From contig CALUTU010000008.1 of NCBI GenBank assembly GCA_944323785.1, positions 41,212 to 105,211 of the forward strand: a DNA stretch of 64,000 nucleotides, given 5' to 3'. This document shows, piece by piece, positions 1 through 8,434 of this stretch; positions within the stretch are counted from its first letter, which is position 1; every line of letters begins with the position of its first letter. This DNA is from an uncultured Bacteroidales bacterium (lineage in GTDB: Bacteria > Bacteroidota > Bacteroidia > Bacteroidales > UBA932). Under the pieces are notes generated by a model. That model worked only from the letters and a program-made list of their open reading frames with translations, had not been told where the DNA came from and did not search any database. The translations under genes and the position numbers were made by a program.

Positions 1-717
1 ATGGAGAGAAGGGACAACATGCTGTATCGTTCTGTTTTCGGCATGGAGACTATTCCGGATGACATACGCAATGCCGGATACGGTGGAGTAGACAGGTATG
101 CGGATATAAGCAGTCTTGATTATACAGGTGTCCTCACTTCTACAGTAATGCGCTCCGAGATATTGTTGAAAAAAGCTTATATACAGTCCAAATCTTTCGA
201 TCAGGTAGCTCTGATATCCGATAGAGCAGCCGAGATGGCCCAGTGTGCACCGACTATTCCTCCTGTCAACTATTCACATGTGCGGCAGGCTTCAGGGTTT
301 GGAATGCGCGTGGATCCTATACTGAAGAACCGCCGTAGAAGTCATCAGGGCGTGGATCTGGCACCTAAGTCCGGAAAGGAAGGCGAGCCGGTGTATGTGA
401 CCGGTAACGGAGTAGTCAAGGCTGTAGGTTATGATGCCGGAGGTTATGGCAGATATGTTCTGGTTGATCACGGATTCGGTTATCAGACCCGTTACGCTCA
501 TCTTAAGAAGGCCCTGGTCGAGCAGGGGCAGGAGGTGCTGCGGGGACAACAGATAGCTGAGATGGGAAATACCGGACGTTCTACAGGTACGCATCTTCAT
601 TATGAGGTGATATATATGGGCAAGCATGTCAATCCGGTCAATTATTACAACAAGGACATCCTTCCGGAGGATTATGCGGCGATAATAGCTTCCTCCAACG
701 AGAAGCCTATGAGCTGA
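1..717 (+). CDS. M23 family metallopeptidase, 5'-partial
   Basis: Cell-wall metalloendopeptidase of the M23 (LytM) family, expected to act on peptidoglycan cross-links in the periplasm. The zinc ligands are visible: H115 and D119 in HQGVD, H167 in YAHL, H198 and H200 in HLHYE; the catalytic domain covers roughly residues 92-215. The frame begins at base 1 in what is normally an internal region. Related Bacteroidales proteins carry a short cytoplasmic tail, one membrane segment and a coiled coil first, so the real start almost certainly lies upstream of the window. It ends 4 bases before a second M23 gene, suggesting co-transcription. Confidence 0.9.
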   Translation: MERRDNMLYRSVFGMETIPDDIRNAGYGGVDRYADISSLDYTGVLTSTVMRSEILLKKAYIQSKSFDQVALISDRAAEMAQCAPTIPPVNYSHVRQASGFGMRVDPILKNRRRSHQGVDLAPKSGKEGEPVYVTGNGVVKAVGYDAGGYGRYVLVDHGFGYQTRYAHLKKALVEQGQEVLRGQQIAEMGNTGRSTGTHLHYEVIYMGKHVNPVNYYNKDILPEDYAAIIASSNEKPMS

Positions 718-721
718 CGGT

Positions 722-1651
722 ATGGGCAGGCTGAAGTACGATAAAGATCTTCTGGACTACGTTGAGGACAAGCATCCGGTGATATATCATGTTCTCCGGG
801 TTCTCAAGTTCCTGGGCTATACATTGGCTCTGGTGTTTCTGTATTATCTGATATTCACCTTGTTCTTTTCTTCAGATGAAGAACGGCGTATGATATCCGA
901 GAGCAGGCTCATAGAGAGAGAGTACGAAGAACTGGCCTACCAGACAGAACTGCTTGAGGGTGTGGTGGAGGAACTGGAGTTTAAGGATGAGAATATATAC
1001 CGGGAACTGTTTAATACTAATTTCCCCAATTATTCATTTTCTCCAGATACGATGTCCGACGGATATATCCGGTATACATCCAGGAAGATAGACAGGTTGT
1101 GGTCGGAAATAGATCACTGCAGCACTATGCTCGAATCCGTGACGGATTCACTTATGGTCATCGGCGGGGACGAGCTCAGGGATATTCCGTCCATTATGCC
1201 TATAGCAGACTTTCCTTTGGGCAATGTCGGGGCCTCGCTGGGACGGAAGATGCACCCTTTTTATAAGCAGATGGTGTTTCACGGAGGGCTGGATCTGGTG
1301 TCTCCGGCAGGAATAGAAGTGGTGGCTACGGCCGACGGCAGGGTCGCCTCGGTGGAGAGGGCTATGAAATTGCAGGGGACCAGGATAATACTTGATCACG
1401 GAAATGGCTACGAGACTGTCTACGCGCATCTTTCTGACGTGTTGGTGCGTAAAGGCCAGAAGGTAAGCCGTGGGGATGTGATCGCGCGTACCGGCAATAC
1501 CGGGACTTCCTTTGCGCCTCATCTGCACTATGAGGTGATACGGAACGGGCGTCAGTTGGATCCGCTGTGTTTCCTCAACGGGGAACTTGACATTGATAGA
1601 TATGGGGAACTGCTTAGGTATGCGGTCAATACCGGGCAGTCTCTGGATTAA
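722..1651 (+). CDS. M23 family metallopeptidase, membrane-anchored
   Basis: Second M23 endopeptidase, 309 residues, here complete. It has a cytoplasmic N-terminus, one membrane segment at about residues 30-50, a coiled-coil stretch (about 55-95), and a C-terminal LytM domain with all ligands: H187 and D191 in HGGLD, H236 in YAHL, H267 and H269 in HLHYE. It is a paralogue of the preceding gene and 4 bases away from it. The pair probably remodels peptidoglycan during growth or division; which step is not shown by sequence. Confidence 0.9.
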   Translation: MGRLKYDKDLLDYVEDKHPVIYHVLRVLKFLGYTLALVFLYYLIFTLFFSSDEERRMISESRLIEREYEELAYQTELLEGVVEELEFKDENIYRELFNTNFPNYSFSPDTMSDGYIRYTSRKIDRLWSEIDHCSTMLESVTDSLMVIGGDELRDIPSIMPIADFPLGNVGASLGRKMHPFYKQMVFHGGLDLVSPAGIEVVATADGRVASVERAMKLQGTRIILDHGNGYETVYAHLSDVLVRKGQKVSRGDVIARTGNTGTSFAPHLHYEVIRNGRQLDPLCFLNGELDIDRYGELLRYAVNTGQSLD

Positions 1652-1661
1652 AACATAATTT

Positions 1662-2012
1662 ATGCCTTATAAGGAATATAAACCGGAAAAACTGTACTAC
1701 AGTATCGGAGAAGTGGCTGAGATACTGGGGGAGAGCACTTCTCTGGTGCGTTTCTGGTCGGACTCGTTCCCGGAGTTCGTAAGACCGGAGAGAAATAAAA
1801 AGGGCAACAGGAAGTTCACTCCCGCCGATGTGGAGAATCTCAGGATCATCCATCATCTGGTAAAGGACCAGAGGATGACTCTGGAGGGAGCGGCGGCCAG
1901 GATGAAGGTCAATAAGGAGGGCCTGGACCATCGGACCGAGGCGGTGGAGCGTCTGCGCGGCATAAAAGAGTCCCTTATGGAGATATCACAGTTATTGAAC
2001 AGCAGGTTTTAG
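1662..2012 (+). CDS. MerR family transcriptional regulator
   Basis: Small (116 residues) MerR-type DNA-binding protein. The winged helix-turn-helix occupies about residues 12-85, with the typical SIGEVAEILG opening helix, the VRFWSDSFPEF recognition region and an NRKFTPADVENL wing. Only a short helical tail follows, with no cysteine cluster or drug-binding domain, so no ligand can be named. It lies 10 bases after the M23 pair and 3 bases before the Nif3-like gene. This MerR/Nif3/zinc-ribbon grouping looks like a housekeeping operon. Confidence 0.85.
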   Translation: MPYKEYKPEKLYYSIGEVAEILGESTSLVRFWSDSFPEFVRPERNKKGNRKFTPADVENLRIIHHLVKDQRMTLEGAAARMKVNKEGLDHRTEAVERLRGIKESLMEISQLLNSRF

Positions 2013-2015
2013 GAT

Positions 2016-2792
2016 ATGAAAGCAGCGGAAATAGCATCGGTCATAGAGGCGATGGCTCCTCTGGGTATTCAGGAGTCCTGGGACAATTCCGGATTCTGTA
2101 TAGGCAACGGTGAAAGTGAGGTTCACAAGGCTCTGATAGGCTTTGACTGTACTCCGGCTCTCATAGCGGAGGCTGTGGAGGTGGGTGCGGACATGGTGAT
2201 AACCCATCATCCTCTGATTTTCAGAGGCATCAGTAAGATCTCCATGGCTACTGACACCGGCAGGACTGTCATGGAGGCCATCCGTCACGGGATAACGGTA
2301 TATGCCTGTCACACCAACATGGACAAGGTCCTGTGCGGAGTCAGCGGACATACGGCCTCGATGATGGGGCTGCGCAATGTGCGCGTGCTGGACAGTGACG
2401 CTGACGGTAACGGACTGGGTGTGATCGGCGAGCTGCCTTCGCCGGTGAGTGCGGAGGATTTTCTCAAGGCGATGAAGTCAGCTTTGGGCCTGAGCGTAGT
2501 ACGCCATTCCAGACTGCCGGATGCTCCGGTATTCAGAGTCGCGCTCTGCGGAGGCAGCGGACATTCACTGATCGGCCGGGCTCATGAGGCTGGTGCGGAT
2601 GTATATGTGAGCGCGGATATATCCTACCATGATTTTTACGCTCCTGACGGCATGATGATTGCTGACATAGGGCATTTTGAGAGCGAGTCAGGGATTGTGG
2701 GCGTAATATATGATACCGTTAGGGAAAAAATTCCTAACTTTGCGGTTCAGATTGCAGAGAAAAGTATTGTTAATCCGGTATATTATTTTTAG
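2016..2792 (+). CDS. Nif3-like dinuclear metal centre protein
   Basis: Member of the Nif3/YbgI (DUF34) family, 258 residues, a usual length for the short form without the inserted PII-like domain. The metal-binding THHPLIFRG motif (about residues 67-75), the CHTNMD motif (about 98-103) and a C-terminal GHFESE motif (about 215-220) are intact. The family forms toroidal hexamers with two metal ions per subunit; GTP cyclohydrolase activity has been proposed but the cellular role is unsettled. It is 3 bases after the MerR gene and 6 before the zinc-ribbon protein. Confidence 0.9.
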   Translation: MKAAEIASVIEAMAPLGIQESWDNSGFCIGNGESEVHKALIGFDCTPALIAEAVEVGADMVITHHPLIFRGISKISMATDTGRTVMEAIRHGITVYACHTNMDKVLCGVSGHTASMMGLRNVRVLDSDADGNGLGVIGELPSPVSAEDFLKAMKSALGLSVVRHSRLPDAPVFRVALCGGSGHSLIGRAHEAGADVYVSADISYHDFYAPDGMMIADIGHFESESGIVGVIYDTVREKIPNFAVQIAEKSIVNPVYYF

Positions 2793-2798
2793 ACAGAT

Positions 2799-3635
2799 AT
2801 GGCTACAACAAGACAGAAAAATTTGGTGGACACTCCCATCGACAGGCGTGAGACATTCGTTTCTCTTTCCAAGAGCATCAATGACACCGATGCCGGGATG
2901 GAGCACAAGCTTCACACATTGTACATGATTCAGCAGAAGGACTCGAAGATAGATGAGATTCATATGTTGTTGGGAGAGCTTCCCGATGAGATCAGGGATC
3001 TGGAGGACGAGATAGCAGGTCTGAAGACCCGTGTGGGCAAGCTTCGCGAGGAAATAGTCGAGGCTGAGAAATATATAACCCAGAAGAAGATAGAGGCTGA
3101 CAACAACAGGGCTTCGATAGCCAAGTATCAGGAGCAGCAGGCCAATGTCAAGAACAACAGGGAGTATGTGTCCATCTCCCGTGAGCTGGAGTACCAGCAG
3201 CTTGAGCTGGAACTGGCCGCCAAGCGCATCAATGAGAAGAAGGCCCGTGTGGACGAGCTTAAGGCCGCTGTGACGGCGACACAGAATGCCATCAGCCAGA
3301 AGGAGTCGGATCTGGAGGAGAAGAAGAAGGAGTGCGAGTCCATCACCGAGGAGACTGCCAGGGAGGAGGAGAGGCTTACAAAGGAGATTGCCGAGCTCAA
3401 GGCATCCATCGATGCCAGGACACTGGCTGCTTATGAGAAAGTGAGGGCCAATGCCCACAACGGACTGGCCGTCGTGACTGTCAAGAGGGATGCCTGTGGC
3501 GGATGCTTCAACAAGATACCCCCTCAGAGGCAGCTGGATATAGCACAGAACAAGAAGATAATCGTATGCGAGTACTGCGGCAGGATTCTGGTGAGTCCCG
3601 ATTTTGAAGAGGACAGCTCGTCCGCAGAAAAGTAA
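2799..3635 (+). CDS. Coiled-coil protein with C4 zinc ribbon
   Basis: A 278-residue protein with a long antiparallel coiled coil (about residues 45-215, rich in Glu, Lys, Leu and Gln) and a C-terminal zinc ribbon made by CGGC (about 229-232) and CEYC (about 253-256). This is the architecture of the CdsZ/HP0958-like zinc-ribbon family, thought to bind nucleic acid or act as an adaptor. It typically sits beside Nif3-like genes, as here. Its stop codon overlaps the start of the aminotransferase gene (TAATG). Confidence 0.85.
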   Translation: MATTRQKNLVDTPIDRRETFVSLSKSINDTDAGMEHKLHTLYMIQQKDSKIDEIHMLLGELPDEIRDLEDEIAGLKTRVGKLREEIVEAEKYITQKKIEADNNRASIAKYQEQQANVKNNREYVSISRELEYQQLELELAAKRINEKKARVDELKAAVTATQNAISQKESDLEEKKKECESITEETAREEERLTKEIAELKASIDARTLAAYEKVRANAHNGLAVVTVKRDACGGCFNKIPPQRQLDIAQNKKIIVCEYCGRILVSPDFEEDSSSAEK

Positions 3636-4810
3636 TGATACGCACGTTTTTCCAGCACTTAGGACAGACATCACCATCCCCTTTGGCTATTGAGGTAGAC
3701 AGGGCGGATGGTGTTTTTATCTATTCCGGAGACCGCAGGTATCTGGATATGGTATCCGGCGTGTGTGTCAGCAATATAGGTCATCATCATCCCGATGTGA
3801 CAGCCGCTGTACGTGCACAGGCTGAGAACTATTTTCACCTGATGGTCTACGGGGAGATGATACAGGCCCCGCAGGTGCTGCACGCATCTCTGCTCACATC
3901 CATTCTGCCGCCGTCGCTGGACTGCATCTACTATGTCAATTCCGGCTCGGAGGCCGTGGATGCGGCCTTGAAACTGGCCAAGCGGCTTACAGGCCGCCGG
4001 CGCATAGCTTCGTTCGTACACTGTTACCACGGGTCTTCCCATACTTCGCTGAGCCTTATGACGGATCCGGAGCGTCAGAGCGTGTTCGGACCGCTGCTGC
4101 CTGATGTGGATCATCTGCGCTTCAACGTGGTGGAGGATCTGGCCCGGATAACGGAGCAGACGGCGTGCGTGATAGTGGAGCCGGTACAGGGTGAGGCGGG
4201 GGTGATCGTACCAGAGGACGGTTTCCTGCAGGCCCTGCGCTTACGTTGCGACGAGACAGGCGCGCTGCTGGTCTTTGACGAGGTGCAGACCGGATTCGGC
4301 CGCACCGGCCGGATGTTTGCCTTTGAGAAATACGGAACTGTGCCGGACATTCTGGTGCTGGCCAAGGCCCTCGGCGGAGGGATGCCTCTGGGAGGAGTAG
4401 TCTCTTCCAAACGGAGGTTGGACGCATTTACCTGCAATCCGGTTCTCGGGCATATCACTACATTCGGAGGACATCCGGTGTGCTGTGCCGCCGCGCTTGC
4501 CTCGCTCAAGGTGCTGCTGCGGGAGGACTGGGTGGCTCAGGCCGAGACCAAGGGGCAGTATATAGAGGAGGCGCTCCGCTCTCATCCGGCTGTCAGGGAG
4601 ATACGCCGTTCCGGTCTGCTGCTGGCAGTGGATCTGGGCCGGGAGGACTATGCCTCGCGGATGCTGGGCCTGCTGCTGGACGAGGGTGCGGTGAGCGATT
4701 ATTTCCTCTACAATCCCACATCTTTCCGTATCGCGCCCCCGCTGTGCATAAGCATGGAGGAGGCGGATATGGCCGTGAACGCCGTAACCAGGGCGTTGGA
4801 TAAACTCTAA
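3635..4810 (+). CDS. Class III pyridoxal-phosphate aminotransferase
   Basis: Fold-type I, class III aminotransferase (ornithine/acetylornithine/GABA-type), 391 residues. Visible are the phosphate-binding NSGSEAVDAALKLA region, the cofactor-ring FDEVQTGFGRTG motif and the Schiff-base lysine in AKALGGGMP (about K244). The amino donor cannot be settled from sequence and no neighbouring arginine, lysine or GABA genes help. Translation is probably coupled to the preceding gene through the 1-base TAATG overlap. Confidence 0.85.
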   Translation: MIRTFFQHLGQTSPSPLAIEVDRADGVFIYSGDRRYLDMVSGVCVSNIGHHHPDVTAAVRAQAENYFHLMVYGEMIQAPQVLHASLLTSILPPSLDCIYYVNSGSEAVDAALKLAKRLTGRRRIASFVHCYHGSSHTSLSLMTDPERQSVFGPLLPDVDHLRFNVVEDLARITEQTACVIVEPVQGEAGVIVPEDGFLQALRLRCDETGALLVFDEVQTGFGRTGRMFAFEKYGTVPDILVLAKALGGGMPLGGVVSSKRRLDAFTCNPVLGHITTFGGHPVCCAAALASLKVLLREDWVAQAETKGQYIEEALRSHPAVREIRRSGLLLAVDLGREDYASRMLGLLLDEGAVSDYFLYNPTSFRIAPPLCISMEEADMAVNAVTRALDKL

Positions 4811-4822
4811 TCATTGAAGACC

Positions 4823-6298
4823 ATGCCTGTTAAAACTACCAAACCTAAAAGTAAGAAAGAAGTCTCCCTGGATGCTGTCGGTCTGGAGGCCGGTAAGAAG
4901 CCGCCTCAGGCCCTGGATGTCGAGGAGGCTGTGCTGGGAGCCATGCTCATCGAACCCAATGCGGTGCCGGATGTGCTTGATTCTCTGACGGCTGACTGTT
5001 TTTATAAGGATGCGCACCGGAAGATATTCTCTGCAATATCCAGCCTTTCGCTGGCGCATGATCCGGTGGATATATACACAGTGGCGGAGCAGTTGAAGAA
5101 GGACGGCTCGCTGGATGAGATAGGCGGACCGTATTATCTGAGTCTGCTGTCGTCAAAGGTGGGTGCGGCCGCTCATGTGGATTATCACGTGAAGATACTG
5201 CTTCAGAAATACATACAGAGAGAACTGATAACCATATCGGCCCAGGTGCAGAGAGACTCGTTCGATGACGGCATCCCTGTGGACGACCTGCTGGACGGAG
5301 CCCAGCAGAAGTTGTTCAACCTGGCGGAGAAGAACATGAAGCGGGAGACCCAGCCTGTGCAGGATGTCATCAAGGAGGCAGTGATGGAGATAGAGGCCAA
5401 CCAGGAGCGGACTGACGGTCTGAGCGGTGTGGCTTCCGGCTATACCGGGATAGACAGGATCACCCTCGGCTGGCAGGCTTCGGACCTGGTGATCATAGCG
5501 GCACGTCCCGCCATGGGTAAGACAGCCTTCGTGCTGACTATGGCCCGCAATATGACGGTTGACCATAGGATACCGGTCGCGTTCTTCTCGCTTGAGATGT
5601 CATCCAAGCAGCTGGTCAAGAGACTTCTGGTCTCCGAGACCGGACTCTCTTCGGAGAAGATACGCGGAGGAAAGAAACTGCAGGAGTACGAGCTGGTCCA
5701 GCTTCACGAGCGGATAAAGGATCTGGCTTCGGCTCCGCTTTACATTGACGACACTCCGTCGCTTTCGATATATGAGCTGCGCTCCAAGGCCCGCCGCCTG
5801 GTGCGCAACGCCGGAGTCAAGCTCATCATCATAGACTATCTTCAGCTTATGACCGGTCCTCCGGAGCTGCGCGGCATGAGGGAGCAGGAGGTGTCCAATA
5901 TCTCGCGCTCGCTCAAGGCCATAGCCAAGGAACTGGACATACCGGTGATAGCCCTTTCCCAGCTCAGCCGTGCCGTCGAGACCCGCGGTGGCAACAAGCG
6001 TCCCCAGCTCAGCGACCTCCGCGAGTCGGGAGCCATAGAGCAGGATGCCGACATAGTGATGTTCATCCACCGTCCGGAGTATTACGGAACCGAAAGTGAG
6101 TCTGCCGTGCCGGGAGAGGCCCAGATCATCATAGCCAAGCACCGTAACGGCTCCACGGCTGACGTACCCATGCGCTTCCGTGCCTCCGAGGCCCGTTTCG
6201 TGGATGCCAACGAGGGCGGATTCGGGGATCTGGAACCGGCATCGGACGCTTATATTGAGTCCAGCATGAACAACTCCGAGTTCGATGAGGACTTTTAG
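4823..6298 (+). CDS. dnaB: Replicative DNA helicase DnaB
   Basis: Hexameric helicase that unwinds DNA ahead of the replisome; 491 residues from the ATG at 4823. A TTG nine bases earlier opens the same frame but the ATG is preferred. After a Lys-rich N-terminal tail come the DnaB N-terminal helical domain (about residues 25-130) and a RecA-like domain with Walker A ARPAMGKT, Walker B LIIIDYLQL and the DLRESGAIEQDADI segment. No intein is present. The 3' end overlaps the next gene by 14 bases. Confidence 0.95.
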   Translation: MPVKTTKPKSKKEVSLDAVGLEAGKKPPQALDVEEAVLGAMLIEPNAVPDVLDSLTADCFYKDAHRKIFSAISSLSLAHDPVDIYTVAEQLKKDGSLDEIGGPYYLSLLSSKVGAAAHVDYHVKILLQKYIQRELITISAQVQRDSFDDGIPVDDLLDGAQQKLFNLAEKNMKRETQPVQDVIKEAVMEIEANQERTDGLSGVASGYTGIDRITLGWQASDLVIIAARPAMGKTAFVLTMARNMTVDHRIPVAFFSLEMSSKQLVKRLLVSETGLSSEKIRGGKKLQEYELVQLHERIKDLASAPLYIDDTPSLSIYELRSKARRLVRNAGVKLIIIDYLQLMTGPPELRGMREQEVSNISRSLKAIAKELDIPVIALSQLSRAVETRGGNKRPQLSDLRESGAIEQDADIVMFIHRPEYYGTESESAVPGEAQIIIAKHRNGSTADVPMRFRASEARFVDANEGGFGDLEPASDAYIESSMNNSEFDEDF

Positions 6299-7136
6299 GC
6301 ATATCCTCGTACTGCTGCTCGCAGTGACATCATCCGTCTCCCTTTGGGGACAGTGCTTCCCGGTCCACCCGGATCTGGCGGAGGAACATGCGTTCAGGCA
6401 GGACGAGAGGCTGACATATATTATCCATTACAAATGGCTGGGCATCAGGACTGACGTGGGTTCGGCCACGGTGACGCTCCATGACGGAGGGGAGAGAGGC
6501 GGCAGACATCTGCTGCACCCGGTGGCTACCGGCAGCACCTACCGTTTCTGGGATGTGTTCTTCAAGGTCAGGGATACCTACGAGTCCGTTTTCTACGAGG
6601 ACAGTGTCCGTCCGGTGTATTTCCACAGGGACATACACGAGGGCAAGTACACCATAAAGAACACCTACAGCTGGGATGACAGCACCCATGCCATAGATGC
6701 CAGGATAGAGTGGGCGGAGCGGTCGCTGGATACCCTGCTGCCTGGAAACAGATGCACGTTCGACATCCTTACCCTGTTCTACAACGCCAGGAACATGGAT
6801 TTCGAGGCACTGGAGCAGGGAGTCAACAATCCCGTCTCCTTCGCCATAGACGAGGAGATATTCGACATATATTTCCGCTATATCGGCCGGGAGGAGAAGC
6901 GCGTGCCGGGACTCGGAGTCTACAGAACGATGAAATTCGCGGCCAAAGTAGTGGCCGGGGAGGTGTTCACCGGGGAACAGGAGATGTATATCTGGGTCTC
7001 GGACGACATGAACCGGGTGCCCCTGCTGTTCGAGTCTCCTATCATCGTCGGTTCGGTCTTCGGACGGCTGGCGGACTGGGAGGGACTCCGATATCCGTTG
7101 GAAGATTGCAAAGTGGTTAAAAATAAAAAGAAATGA
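6285..7136 (+). CDS. DUF3108 domain protein, exported
   Basis: A 283-residue protein with a cleavable-looking signal peptide (residues 1-22, hydrophobic core LVLLLAVTSSVSLWG) followed by a DUF3108 domain, common in Bacteroidetes envelopes and of unknown function. The mature part begins with a segment asking for a beta-rich fold (FRQDERLTYIIHYKWLG) and is acidic and aromatic. It starts inside the end of dnaB and its stop overlaps the next start by 4 bases, so it belongs to a continuous transcription unit running into the rnf genes. Confidence 0.8.
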   Translation: MRTFRHILVLLLAVTSSVSLWGQCFPVHPDLAEEHAFRQDERLTYIIHYKWLGIRTDVGSATVTLHDGGERGGRHLLHPVATGSTYRFWDVFFKVRDTYESVFYEDSVRPVYFHRDIHEGKYTIKNTYSWDDSTHAIDARIEWAERSLDTLLPGNRCTFDILTLFYNARNMDFEALEQGVNNPVSFAIDEEIFDIYFRYIGREEKRVPGLGVYRTMKFAAKVVAGEVFTGEQEMYIWVSDDMNRVPLLFESPIIVGSVFGRLADWEGLRYPLEDCKVVKNKKK

Positions 7137-7561
7137 AACAGACAGATGCAGAGATAAGACATGTCGGCAGGGTGGTGGGCGTGTCCGGCTCACAGATAAA
7201 GGTTCAGATCCTGACGCAGACAGCCTGCTCGGGATGTCAGGCCAAGGCGGTATGCGGAGCTTCGGACGGAAAGACCCGCATAATCCCGGTCCGCCGTCCC
7301 GATGACGGAAGCATCGCCGTAGGCGACGAGGTCAATGTGATAATACGACAGGGTCAGGGCTTCAAGGCAGTTTTGATAGCTTATCTGATTCCGCTGTTCA
7401 TTTTATTGGTTTTATTATTAACTTTGCCTATGTTTTTTGAAAATGAGCTGGTGACCGGACTCGGAGCCCTGGGATTCGTGGCTCTGTACTATCTGGTGCT
7501 GGCTCAGTTCAGGGACAAGCTCAACTCAGGATTCATATTTACTGTAGAAAAGATAAAATAA
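7133..7561 (+). CDS. RseC/MucC-like SoxR-reducing system protein
   Basis: A 142-residue RseC-family membrane protein. The N-terminal half has the CSGCQAKAVCG cysteine cluster (about residues 32-42) typical of the family, and two membrane segments follow (about 80-100 and 107-125). RseC-like proteins are commonly encoded at the head of rnf operons and are linked to the reducing system that resets SoxR in proteobacteria; no SoxR is seen here, so a helper role for Rnf assembly or redox is inferred. It overlaps the upstream gene by 4 bases and precedes rnfB by 6. Confidence 0.8.
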   Translation: MKQTDAEIRHVGRVVGVSGSQIKVQILTQTACSGCQAKAVCGASDGKTRIIPVRRPDDGSIAVGDEVNVIIRQGQGFKAVLIAYLIPLFILLVLLLTLPMFFENELVTGLGALGFVALYYLVLAQFRDKLNSGFIFTVEKIK

Positions 7562-7567
7562 CAGCAG

Positions 7568-8434
7568 ATGGGTACAACATTTATTTTTACAGTCATCACT
7601 CTCAGCGTATTGGGCCTGTTGCTCGCGGTGGTGCTCTTTCTCGTCGCCAAGAAATTCAACGTGGAGGAGGACCCGCTCATCGATGTTGTCGAGGCCACGA
7701 TGCCCGGAGCCAACTGCGGAGGCTGCGGCTTTGCCGGCTGCAGGGCCTTTGCCGAGGCATGTGTGAAGTCCCGCTCGCTTGACGGCAAGTTCTGTCCCGT
7801 TGGCGGCAATGCCGTCATGCAGAAGGTGGCGGCCGCGATGGGTGTGCAGGCCGAGGAGAAGGCTCCTATGGTGGCCGTGGTAAGGTGCAACGGCACATGT
7901 CAGAACAGAGTGCGTGTCAATGAGTATGACGGCTCGGTTTCATGCCGCATCATCAGTTCGCTTTATGCGGGTGACACAGGTTGCCGTTTCGGCTGCCTTG
8001 GAGGAGGGGACTGTGAGCGTGCCTGTCCGTTCGGAGCCATAAAGGTCAACCCCGAGACTCTTATCCCTGAGGTGGACGAGGAAAAGTGTACTGCCTGCGG
8101 TGCCTGTGTAAGAGCCTGCCCCAAGGGTGTCATCGAACTGCGCAACAAGGGACCTAAGAACCGCCGCGTATATGTGTCCTGCATGAGCCAGGACAAGGGA
8201 GCCGTGGCCCGCAAGGCCTGCTCCGCTGCCTGCATCGGCTGCCGCAAGTGCGAGAAGGTCTGCCCGTTCGGAGCCATTACCGTCGAGAACAATCTGGCTT
8301 ATATAGATTTCAATAAATGCAAGCTCTGCCGCAAGTGTGTGGCCGAGTGTCCTACAGGAGCCATCCATGCCGTCAATTTCCCTCCCAAACCGGCTGCCGC
8401 TCCCGCGGAAGAACCAAAAACTGACAAGCAATGA
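7568..8434 (+). CDS. rnfB: Rnf complex subunit B
   Basis: Iron-sulfur subunit of the Rnf ferredoxin:NAD+ oxidoreductase; accepts electrons from ferredoxin. It has an N-terminal membrane anchor (about residues 5-27), a four-cysteine [4Fe-4S] domain (CGGCGFAGC near 50-58, with a further cysteine near 76), and then repeated ferredoxin-type motifs (CERACP, CTACGACVRACP, CIGCRKCEKVCP, CKLCRKCVAECP). Length 288 fits RnfB. The stop overlaps the rnfC start (ATGA). Confidence 0.95.
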   Translation: MGTTFIFTVITLSVLGLLLAVVLFLVAKKFNVEEDPLIDVVEATMPGANCGGCGFAGCRAFAEACVKSRSLDGKFCPVGGNAVMQKVAAAMGVQAEEKAPMVAVVRCNGTCQNRVRVNEYDGSVSCRIISSLYAGDTGCRFGCLGGGDCERACPFGAIKVNPETLIPEVDEEKCTACGACVRACPKGVIELRNKGPKNRRVYVSCMSQDKGAVARKACSAACIGCRKCEKVCPFGAITVENNLAYIDFNKCKLCRKCVAECPTGAIHAVNFPPKPAAAPAEEPKTDKQ